From Blautia sp. (lineage in GTDB: Bacteria; Bacillota; Clostridia; Lachnospirales; Lachnospiraceae): a stretch of DNA of 5,423 bases. The position numbers and the translations under genes are program-made. The DNA lies in the NCBI GenBank assembly GCA_017420455.1, contig JAFOJB010000348.1, positions 1 to 5,423 of the forward strand, read 5' to 3'. This document shows positions 1 through 5,423 of the stretch, piece after piece (positions within the stretch are counted from its first letter, which is position 1; each line of letters starts with the position of its first letter). The notes under the pieces are model-generated. The model made no database searches. It worked only from the letters and a program-made list of their open reading frames with translations, and had not been told where the DNA came from.

Positions 1-401
1 TACATTCCGCAAAGCTGCAGTGTCGGATTCATCAGCGGGCGTTTTGCCGCCTCGATGCTGCTGAGATCTCTCTGCTTCGCCACATCCGAAAGTTCTATCT
101 CGATCTGTTCGTCTCCCTTGTTCCAGACGATGGAATTCACTCCGACGGCATAAAGAGTCCCGTAAAGCTTCGGGAAATCCTTTTTTTCATATTTCATGCC
201 GATCAGGAGAGTCTTGTCCTCCTCCAGCTTTTTCTTTCCGAAATCCCTGATCTCTTCCTCTCTGGAAAAGATCCATACCTGGTCATTATATGTATCCTCC
301 GCGCAGACCACATAGGGCTGGCGGGTAGCCTGAGAATACGCCACAAACAGGTTGTCGCTGATCTGCAGGTCTTTTACCGCCTGTTCTTTACTGATGCTCA
401 T
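1..401 (-). CDS. Uncharacterised protein, possibly SseB-like (partial, C-terminus outside window)
   Basis: This open frame starts at an ATG (401-399) and runs to the left edge without a stop, giving 133 complete codons. GGAG lies 8 bases before the ATG (413-410), which supports this start. The protein begins MSISKEQAVKDLQISDNLFV and then carries the segments ATRQPYVVCAEDTYNDQVWIF and KRPLMNPTLQLCGM. It is mixed and charged, rich in Lys, Glu and Asp, with no signal peptide or membrane segment, so it is probably cytoplasmic. The pattern 'LFVAYSxATRxPYV ... NDQVWIF' reminds me of SseB-family proteins annotated in Lachnospiraceae. That is recollection only, and no catalytic motif supports a function. 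It starts 43 bases after the purD stop with no terminator between, so co-transcription with the pur genes is likely. I am confident it is a real gene and unsure of the family. Confidence 0.72.
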   Translation of the reverse strand, partial: MSISKEQAVKDLQISDNLFVAYSQATRQPYVVCAEDTYNDQVWIFSREEEIRDFGKKKLEEDKTLLIGMKYEKKDFPKLYGTLYAVGVNSIVWNKGDEQIEIELSDVAKQRDLSSIEAAKRPLMNPTLQLCGM

Positions 402-409
402 TTTTCTTT

Positions 410-413
410 CTCC
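410..413 (-). promoter_or_regulatory. Ribosome binding site of the downstream uncharacterised gene
   Basis: On the minus strand GGAG is followed by 8 bases (AAAGAAAA) and then ATG at 401. The surrounding 43-base gap after purD is purine-rich on this strand and shows no hairpin with a T-run. This argues that translation starts afresh on a continuing transcript. Confidence 0.65.
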
Positions 414-444
414 GTTTCTTCTTCCCTGGACGGCTCTTTCTCCT

Positions 445-1734
445 TCAGGTTTCGTCGATCGCCCTGCCGATATCCGTCCGCATATATTTATTTGAAAACG
501 TAATCCAGTCCGTCGCCTGAGAGGCCAGAGTCCTAGCCTCCCTCAGGGTCTCTCCCTTTGCCACGATTCCCAGGACTCTGCCGCCGTTTGTGACGATGCG
601 GCCCTGTTCGTCCCGTCTGGTTCCTGAATGGAAGCAGTAAAATCCTTCTTTGTCCCTGAAATTCTCAAACCCCTCGATGGGAATTCCCTTTTCGTATTTC
701 TCCGGATATCCGTCGCTTGCCAGGATCACGCAGACAGCCGCGTTATCCTCGAACTCCAGTTCAACCTGATCCAGCGTACCGTCAATGACCGCCTCCATCA
801 CCTCGATGATGTCGTTCTTCATCCTGGGAAGCACCACCTGGGCTTCCGGATCCCCGAACCTGGCATTGTATTCCAGTACCTTCGGACCGTCCGGCGTCAG
901 CATGAGGCCGAAGAAAATGATTCCCTGGAAAGGCCTTCCCTCAGATACCATTGCGTCCACCGTAGGCTGATAAATATGCTTTCTGCAGAATTCATCCACC
1001 TCCGGAGTATAGAAGGGGCTGGGGGAAAAGGTTCCCATTCCGCCGGTATTCAGACCCTGGTCTCCGTCCTTTGCCCGCTTATGATCCTGGGCGCTGGTCA
1101 TGGGGCGGATCACGTTTCCGGAGGCGAAGGCAAGAACCGATACCTCACGTCCTGTCATGAATTCCTCGATGACCATGCGGTTTCCCGCACTGCCGAATTT
1201 CCTCTCCTCCATGATCTGTCTGACACCGTCCTCTGCCTCTGCAAGATCCCTGCAGATCAGCACGCCTTTCCCCAGTGCCAGGCCATCCGCCTTCAGCACG
1301 ATCGGGAAACGCGCTCTGGTGCGAAGATACTCAAGAGCCTTCCCCGGATCGTCGAAATTTTCATAGGCTGCGGTAGGAATATGATATTTTTTCATCAGAT
1401 CCTTGGAAAAAGCCTTGGAGCCTTCCAGAATGGCGGCGTTCTTCCTGGGGCCGAAAACCCGAAGTCCTCTCGCCTCGAAGACGTCCACGATCCCGCCTGC
1501 CAGCGGATCATCCATACCGATGATGGTAAGCCCGATCTCCTTTTCCTGAGCAAAATCCGCCAGCTTCTCAAATTCCATGGCCCCGATGGGAACGCATTCA
1601 CACAGCTCTCCGATTCCCGCATTTCCCGGCGCGCAGTAAAGCCTGTCAGTCCGCGGACTCTTCCTCACGCTCCAGGCGATGGCATGCTCTCTTCCGCCGC
1701 CTCCCACGATCAGCACATTTATTTTATCCTTCAT
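445..1734 (-). CDS. purD: Phosphoribosylamine--glycine ligase (GAR synthetase)
   Basis: PurD joins 5-phosphoribosylamine and glycine using ATP to make GAR, the second step of de novo purine synthesis, in the cytosol. The 429-residue length fits the family (about 420-430). Visible signatures are the N-terminal loop GGGGREHA (residues 11-18), FGPRKNAAILEGSKAFSKD (94-112), the ATP-grasp segment VLKADGLALGKGV (146-158), DHKRAKDGD (217-225) with NTGGMG (229-234), and the metal-binding strand EYNARFGDPEAQ (288-299). The C-terminal NGGRVLGI (383-390) and DIGRAI (421-426) are also typical. The frame stays open a further 27 codons upstream, but those codons overlap purN. The start at 1734 gives the expected [14 protein letters not shown] and has AGGA 7 bases upstream. 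Its ATG overlaps the purN stop as ATGA, implying translational coupling. One oddity is that the usual GPEAPL motif reads GMDDPL (73-78). Confidence 0.97.
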   Translation of the reverse strand: MKDKINVLIVGGGGREHAIAWSVRKSPRTDRLYCAPGNAGIGELCECVPIGAMEFEKLADFAQEKEIGLTIIGMDDPLAGGIVDVFEARGLRVFGPRKNAAILEGSKAFSKDLMKKYHIPTAAYENFDDPGKALEYLRTRARFPIVLKADGLALGKGVLICRDLAEAEDGVRQIMEERKFGSAGNRMVIEEFMTGREVSVLAFASGNVIRPMTSAQDHKRAKDGDQGLNTGGMGTFSPSPFYTPEVDEFCRKHIYQPTVDAMVSEGRPFQGIIFFGLMLTPDGPKVLEYNARFGDPEAQVVLPRMKNDIIEVMEAVIDGTLDQVELEFEDNAAVCVILASDGYPEKYEKGIPIEGFENFRDKEGFYCFHSGTRRDEQGRIVTNGGRVLGIVAKGETLREARTLASQATDWITFSNKYMRTDIGRAIDET

Positions 1735-2357
1735 GGTTTTATCCTGACCTTTCCGTTGTTGACCTCTATTCTGCCCTGCGCTATAAGAGAAACAGCCTCC
1801 GGCAGGATCTGCCATTCCGCCTGCTCCATCACCCGGCGCTGAAGACTCTGCGGGGTATCATCCTCCCGGATCTCTACTGCCTTCTGCAGGATGATGGGAC
1901 CGGTATCTGTGCCGGTATCTACAAAATGGACCGTGGCGCCGGTGACCTTGACGCCTCTTTGAAGCGCCGCCTCGTGGACCCGGAGGCCGTAATATCCGGT
2001 ACCGCAGAACGACGGGATCAGGGAAGGGTGTATATTGATGATCCTGTTTTCATAGGCGTTTACGATCATGGGCGGAATTCCCACCAGGAAGCCTGCCAGC
2101 ACCACAAGATCCACCCCGTTTTCCTGAAGTTCCTGCAGAAGCGCCTGATAAAACAGATCCCTGTTCTCATAATCCTTCGGGGATATGCATCTTCCCTTCA
2201 CGCCGGCTGCTGCGGCGCGCTCCAGGGCATAGGCTCCCCTGTTGTTGCTGATGACCACACTGACACAGGCATTTCTGATCCTTCCGGATGCGATGGCATC
2301 CAGGATCGCCTGCAGATTCGTGCCTCCTCCGGATACCAGTATGCCAAGCTTCAGCAT
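1731..2357 (-). CDS. purN: Phosphoribosylglycinamide formyltransferase (GART, folate-dependent)
   Basis: PurN transfers the formyl group of 10-formyltetrahydrofolate to GAR, giving FGAR (third step of the pathway). The 208-residue length is normal. The N-terminus has the family loop [11 protein letters not shown] (9-19). The catalytic triad known from E. coli PurN (Asn, His, Asp) is present as N108 and H110 in INIHPSLIP (107-115) and D151 in [10 protein letters not shown] (147-156). The folate-side loop reads [14 protein letters not shown] (119-132), a form I associate with clostridial enzymes rather than the E. coli GLHTH version. The ATG lies inside the last codons of purM (ATGCTGA, 7-base overlap), with AGGGAG 7 bases upstream (2370-2365). 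The stop overlaps the purD start by 4 bases. This tight packing indicates coupled translation within one operon. Confidence 0.97.
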   Translation of the reverse strand: MLKLGILVSGGGTNLQAILDAIASGRIRNACVSVVISNNRGAYALERAAAAGVKGRCISPKDYENRDLFYQALLQELQENGVDLVVLAGFLVGIPPMIVNAYENRIINIHPSLIPSFCGTGYYGLRVHEAALQRGVKVTGATVHFVDTGTDTGPIILQKAVEIREDDTPQSLQRRVMEQAEWQILPEAVSLIAQGRIEVNNGKVRIKP

Positions 2358-3376
2358 AATTCCACTCCCTTATCTCCTGCTTCGATACGGCCTGCCACAT
2401 AGGGAACTTCCCCGGCGAGCCGGATGGCTTCCATGGTCTTTTCCACATCCTGCTCTCTTACTGCCAGGATCATCCCAAGGCCCATGTTGTAGGTATTATA
2501 CATCATCTTTTCTTCGATATTTCCCTGCTTTGCCAGCAGCCGGAAGATGGGAGGCACCGGATAGCTGTCCTTCCGGATGACCGCCCTCGTCCCTTCCTTC
2601 AGCATTCTGGGCACATTTTCATAAAAGCCGCCGCCTGTGATATGGCTGCAGGCGTGGATACGTACTCCTGCCTCTCTGACGGATCTGAGCGCCTTCACAT
2701 AAATCTTCGTAGGTACCAGAAGAGCGTCTCCCAAAGTACTGTCCAGCTCCTCATACCAGGTATGCAGCGCATCCTTCGTCATGGGGAAGACCTTTCTGAC
2801 CAGCGAAAAGCCGTTGCTGTGGATTCCCGAGGAAGCCATACCGATCAGTACATCTCCCGGTTCCAGATCCTTCCCGTCGATCATATCCTTCCGGTCCACG
2901 ACGCCTACCGCGAAGCCGGCCAGATCGTACTCATCCTCCGGGTAGAAACCGGGCATTTCCGCGGTCTCCCCGCCGATGAGCGCGGCGCCCGAGGCAATAC
3001 ACCCCTCGCAGACTCCCTTTACGATCTCAGCGATCTTTTCCGGATAGTTTTTTCCGCAGGCGATATAGTCCAGGAAGAACAGAGGCTCCCCGCCTGCACA
3101 GGCGATATCGTTTACGCACATGGCCACACAGTCAATGCCTACCGTATCATGCCGGTCCAGAAGGAAAGCCAGCTTCAGCTTTGTTCCGACGCCATCCGTC
3201 CCGGATACAAGGGTGGGTTCTTCCATCTCCCTGATCTTATTCAGGGAAAATGCTCCGGAGAAACCGCCGATGCTTCCCAGGACCTCCGGACGGAGTGTCT
3301 TTCCGATGTGCTCCTTCATCAGTTCTACTGCCCGATAGCCTGCTTCAATGTCAACTCCTGCGTTTTTATAATCCAT
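2351..3376 (-). CDS. purM: Phosphoribosylformylglycinamidine cyclo-ligase (AIR synthetase)
   Basis: PurM uses ATP to close the imidazole ring, converting FGAM to AIR (fifth step). The 341 residues match the usual 340-350. It begins with the typical [13 protein letters not shown] and continues with [13 protein letters not shown] (58-70), [12 protein letters not shown] (80-91), the acidic signature [11 protein letters not shown] (135-145), [13 protein letters not shown] (182-194) and [15 protein letters not shown] (245-259). The late NTYNMGLGM (294-302) matches the conserved NMG(I/L)GM loop. Domain order is the PurM/SelD fold: ATP-binding N-terminal half, then the C-terminal glycine-rich half. 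It starts 28 bases after the purE stop behind a full GGAGG site (3388-3384). Its end overlaps purN by 7 bases. It needs FGAM from PurL, which is not encoded in this window. Confidence 0.97.
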   Translation of the reverse strand: MDYKNAGVDIEAGYRAVELMKEHIGKTLRPEVLGSIGGFSGAFSLNKIREMEEPTLVSGTDGVGTKLKLAFLLDRHDTVGIDCVAMCVNDIACAGGEPLFFLDYIACGKNYPEKIAEIVKGVCEGCIASGAALIGGETAEMPGFYPEDEYDLAGFAVGVVDRKDMIDGKDLEPGDVLIGMASSGIHSNGFSLVRKVFPMTKDALHTWYEELDSTLGDALLVPTKIYVKALRSVREAGVRIHACSHITGGGFYENVPRMLKEGTRAVIRKDSYPVPPIFRLLAKQGNIEEKMMYNTYNMGLGMILAVREQDVEKTMEAIRLAGEVPYVAGRIEAGDKGVELC

Positions 3377-3383
3377 TCCAAGT

Positions 3384-3388
3384 CCTCC
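3384..3388 (-). promoter_or_regulatory. Ribosome binding site of purM
   Basis: GGAGG on the minus strand lies 7 bases before the purM ATG, close to a perfect anti-16S match. It fixes the purM start at 3376. Its first G also belongs to a small potential hairpin (3388-3407) spanning the purE stop codon. Confidence 0.75.
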
Positions 3389-3404
3389 AACCGTTCTTTA
3401 CCGG

Positions 3405-3908
3405 TCATTCGTAATTTTTCCATCCTGATTCCTGAAGGCGCGCATCCTTCTTTTCCACCTGTTCCTTCAGCTCCTGCTGATATTCCTTCAGCCTTCCGAG
3501 AAGCTCCTGATCTGATACGGCAAGGATCTTTGCCGCCAGAAGGCCGGCGTTCAGTCCGCCGTTTATGGCCACTGTGGCCACGGGAATCCCTCCGGGCATC
3601 TGAACGATGGAATACAGAGAATCCCTTCCTCCAAGAGATGTTGTATGCATGGGAATGCCGATTACCGGCATCGGGAAAATGGCCGCGCACATCCCGGGAA
3701 GGTGGGCAGCCATGCCTGCTCCCGCTATGATCACCTTAAAGCCCTTTTCCTCGGCGGTTCTGGCATATTCAAAAAACACGTCCGGTTCCCGGTGCGCCGA
3801 GATGATCCTCATCTCGTACGATACTCCCAGCCTGTCCAGAATATCCGCGGCTTTTTTCATCACCGGCATATCCGAGTCGCTTCCCATTACGATTCCTACT
3901 TTTGCCAT
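3405..3908 (-). CDS. purE: 5-(carboxyamino)imidazole ribonucleotide mutase (PurE, class I type)
   Basis: PurE forms CAIR. Class I enzymes rearrange N5-CAIR supplied by PurK, while class II enzymes carboxylate AIR directly with CO2. The 167 residues show MGSDSDMPVM (8-17), SAHREPD (37-43) with the expected catalytic His at 39, GAGMAAHLPGM (63-73), GGRDSLYSIVQMPGGIPVAT (93-112) and NGGLNAGLLAAKIL (116-129). The SAHRxP form and the AHLPGM loop fit class I. The tail (about 138-167) is charged and helix-like. AGGAG (3920-3916) sits 7 bases before the ATG. It is the first gene after the promoter at 3941-3969 and leads purM, purN and purD. No purK is adjacent, so how its substrate is made cannot be settled here. 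The Met in GAGMAAH, where E. coli has Gly, is a variant I recall from clostridia. Confidence 0.96.
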   Translation of the reverse strand: MAKVGIVMGSDSDMPVMKKAADILDRLGVSYEMRIISAHREPDVFFEYARTAEEKGFKVIIAGAGMAAHLPGMCAAIFPMPVIGIPMHTTSLGGRDSLYSIVQMPGGIPVATVAINGGLNAGLLAAKILAVSDQELLGRLKEYQQELKEQVEKKDARLQESGWKNYE

Positions 3909-3915
3909 CCTGCGT

Positions 3916-3920
3916 CTCCT
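3916..3920 (-). promoter_or_regulatory. Ribosome binding site of purE
   Basis: AGGAG, within AAAGGAGA on the minus strand, lies 7 bases before the purE ATG at 3908. Its position selects this ATG. With the promoter upstream it leaves a leader of only about 25 bases. Confidence 0.75.
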
Positions 3921-3940
3921 TTGCTCTGGTGTTCTGTAAC

Positions 3941-3969
3941 ATAGTAATCAATTTCCAATTTTCTGTCAA
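3941..3969 (-). promoter_or_regulatory. Sigma-70/sigma-A promoter of the purEMND operon
   Basis: Reading the minus strand, a perfect -35 box TTGACA (3969-3964) is followed by a spacer of exactly 17 bases and the -10 box TACTAT (3946-3941; four of six consensus positions, with the key A at position 2 and final T kept). Transcription would start near 3934, giving a leader of about 25 bases before purE. The -35 box begins 3 bases beyond the stop of the upstream peptidase gene. The spacer contains two copies of AAATTG separated by one base (3961-3956 and 3954-3949). I see no CGAA-type PurR box and no room for a riboswitch. The promoter call rests on sequence match alone. Confidence 0.72.
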
Positions 3970-3971
3970 CA

Positions 3972-5423
3972 TCAGGACCCAAACGGCTCGTTCAGCTCCT
4001 CTGTCCCGGGAAGGACAAACCGGCCGTTCTCCAGAATGGAGGTCATCTCTCCCTCGTCGTCTATGACCCGGATGCTTCCCAGTTCCTCGTAGGGAACAGT
4101 GATATCGGTATGACAGCCATAGTAGGCAAGAGCCGGATCCTCCTTTCGAAGCTCCGAGATCTCATTGTCTCTGGCAATGATTTCCTTCCCGTCCGGATTA
4201 TACACCTTCGTATCCTCCGCCCAGCTGTAGCAGGTATCTCCCACCGCGAAATGAGGGCCCATCTTCTCCGCGATCAGGATGGGAAGCCGGTCCGCGATCT
4301 GATACTTTTCTGCCATGACATAGGCTGTCGTGTTGGTACCGATGGCAAACTCTCCCATGGGGATTTTGGGATGATGAAAAAGGATATTGTCCTCGATATA
4401 TTTCCGGTTTTCCTCTTCCGTGGGGAAGTTGGCGCAGGAATAGTCGATAACCTGGCCGCAGTCGAAGACCAGGCGCAGATCCCTGAACAGAAGTCCTTCC
4501 AGATACACCTGTTTTACATGCAGAATGCCGCCCGTGCCGGCAAGGACCGGGGAAGTGAAGACCTCTCCCACCGGGATATTGACGTCTGCCACACAGTTTT
4601 CAAAGTTCGTCTGCCTGGCAGGGTCTTCCAGTGTGTGAAGATGGATCAGAAGATCCGTCTCGTTTCCATTCGTTCCCTTTACCTCTACCCACTCACAGGT
4701 ATCCAGCGTATCGATGATCTTCTGCTGGATCTTCTGGTATCTGGTATAATCCAGGTTGTTGATCCGGATGGTCTCTGCAAAGATTTCCCTGAAATCCCTG
4801 CCGATCTCCGGCACCGGATAGGCAATGATGGTGAAGCTCCTCTCGTCCCCTCTGATATAACGGTTTACGATCTGGGCAGCTGCATTGTCCATTTCTACCA
4901 TCTGCTCCTGCTGGGGCCGGGAAAGAGAGAGCGCCTCCGGCGTATTTACCGGAGAAAAGGGGTTTTCCCCGAAGGTTTCGAGGACTGCCGGCCCGCCGTG
5001 GACATTTGCCGGCGCTTTATATTTTTCATAGCCGTTCTGCATGGCCCGGAGCTTTCTCTTCACAAAATCCTGGTCCAGGAACAGGGCGGCATCCTGGCGG
5101 TGGTCATACTCATACTGCGGATTGATGTTTCCGCCGGTATAGCCGTTTCTCGACTGGTTCTTTTTATTGACAGCATGGGCGGCATGCCGGAAGATTACCG
5201 GAGAGAGCCCCATTTCTCTGAACTGCCCTATGGCCGAGCGTACCACCCTTTCAAAACCCACGTGATATCGGATATTCACGGTCTTCTTTCTGGTGATATC
5301 CTTCCTCGTGGTAATAAAGCCGATCCGGTATCCTTCCGTCCAGGTCCTGGCAATGGCATCAATTTCCTCCTGGGAAAGGCTGTTCAGAAATGCTGCGGTT
5401 CCTGTCTCATTTTCGGAAATATA
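3972..5423 (-). CDS. Aminopeptidase, peptidase family M29-like (partial, N-terminus outside window)
   Basis: M29 enzymes (AmpS, aminopeptidase T) are cytosolic exopeptidases that remove N-terminal residues using a two-metal site. The frame is open from the right edge to the TGA at 3974-3972, giving 483 residues with no start codon of its own visible. The GTG at 5279-5277 is internal: the 48 codons before it read as normal protein (YISENETGTAAFL...) and no ribosome site precedes it. Metal-ligand candidates, numbered in the fragment, are E287 in NIPVGEVFTSP, E358 in PMGEFAIGTN, H391 in GPHFAVGDT, and H438 with D440 in GCHTDITV. Order and approximate spacing match the family. The fragment already exceeds the roughly 370-415 residues of classical M29 enzymes, so this is an extended variant. 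Its substrate is unknown and no link to purine synthesis is evident. No terminator is visible before purE, so some readthrough is possible. Confidence 0.88.
   Translation of the reverse strand, partial: YISENETGTAAFLNSLSQEEIDAIARTWTEGYRIGFITTRKDITRKKTVNIRYHVGFERVVRSAIGQFREMGLSPVIFRHAAHAVNKKNQSRNGYTGGNINPQYEYDHRQDAALFLDQDFVKRKLRAMQNGYEKYKAPANVHGGPAVLETFGENPFSPVNTPEALSLSRPQQEQMVEMDNAAAQIVNRYIRGDERSFTIIAYPVPEIGRDFREIFAETIRINNLDYTRYQKIQQKIIDTLDTCEWVEVKGTNGNETDLLIHLHTLEDPARQTNFENCVADVNIPVGEVFTSPVLAGTGGILHVKQVYLEGLLFRDLRLVFDCGQVIDYSCANFPTEEENRKYIEDNILFHHPKIPMGEFAIGTNTTAYVMAEKYQIADRLPILIAEKMGPHFAVGDTCYSWAEDTKVYNPDGKEIIARDNEISELRKEDPALAYYGCHTDITVPYEELGSIRVIDDEGEMTSILENGRFVLPGTEELNEPFGS

Noticed and set aside
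402..444. A terminator after purD
   Set aside because: The 43-base gap is purine-rich on the coding strand, with no stem and no T-run, and contains a ribosome site for the next gene.
1735..1815. A 27-codon upstream extension of purD ([12 protein letters not shown]...)
   Set aside because: These codons overlap the 3' end of purN in another frame, resemble no PurD N-terminus, and would place the ATP-grasp N-terminal loop too far in. The ATG at 1734 has proper spacing and gives the family's usual start.
628..1842. A 404-codon open frame on the plus strand opposite purD
   Set aside because: It lies in exact codon register with purD, so it stays open simply because purD almost never uses TTA, CTA or TCA codons. 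Its predicted protein has no recognisable motif and no ribosome site precedes it. It is a shadow of purD.
2642..3730. A 362-codon open frame on the plus strand opposite purM and purE
   Set aside because: It is codon-aligned with purM and explained by the same codon bias. It crosses from purM into purE with no change in character and matches no family I know.
3909..3971. A terminator or purine riboswitch between the aminopeptidase gene and purE
   Set aside because: No GC-rich inverted repeat followed by a T-run is present on the minus strand, and 63 bases that already hold a promoter cannot contain a purine aptamer. The only symmetry seen is trivial (GTT...AAC).
5277..5279. GTG at 5279 as the start of the aminopeptidase
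   Set aside because: The frame is open for all 48 codons upstream to the window edge with protein-like composition, and there is no ribosome site before the GTG. It is an internal Val codon, and the gene is cut by the window edge.
1..5423. A mobile element, defence system or other accessory cluster
   Set aside because: No transposase, integrase, phage, toxin-antitoxin, CRISPR repeat or terminal inverted repeat is visible on either strand. Base composition and codon use look uniform, and genes fill nearly all of the window.

Overview
The window is a compact stretch of bacterial chromosome in which every gene I can support reads leftward (minus strand). In transcription order the genes are: a metallo-aminopeptidase of the M29 type that enters from the right edge already open; the purine genes purE, purM, purN and purD; and the first 133 codons of an uncharacterised, possibly SseB-like protein that runs off the left edge. 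GC content is moderately high (about 55% by eye). Strong GGAGG-type ribosome sites precede most genes. Motif variants in PurE (GAGMAAHLPGM, SLGGRDSLYS) and PurD (GMDDPLAGG, GLNTGGMGTFSP) match what I recall from Clostridia, especially Lachnospiraceae. That family assignment is from memory, not from a search.

Right part (3972-5423): the C-terminal 483 residues of the aminopeptidase. The reading frame has no stop between the right edge and 3972, so the true start lies outside the window. The GTG at 5279 is an internal valine. The putative two-metal site (two Glu, two His, one Asp) is intact.

Middle (3909-3971): a 63-base gap holds a very good housekeeping promoter, TTGACA, 17 bases, TACTAT, pointing at purE. 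Its -35 box begins 3 bases after the peptidase stop codon. The predicted leader is only about 25 bases, too short for a purine riboswitch, and I see no PurR-type box.

Purine block (445-3908): purE, a 28-base gap, purM, a 7-base overlap, purN, a 4-base overlap (ATGA), purD. Together they cover four de novo IMP steps: PurD makes GAR, PurN formylates it to FGAR, PurM closes the ring to AIR and PurE handles AIR carboxylation or N5-CAIR isomerisation. purF, purL, purK, purC, purB and purH are not here and must lie elsewhere if the pathway is complete.

Left part (1-401): the uncharacterised gene starts 43 bases after the purD stop with its own ribosome site and no terminator between, so it is probably the distal gene of the same transcript. 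I see no RNA genes, mobile elements, CRISPR arrays or convincing terminators. The window looks like ordinary core metabolism rather than an undescribed system. The points most worth checking are PurE without an adjacent PurK, the riboswitch-free promoter, the oversized M29 enzyme and the unknown distal gene.
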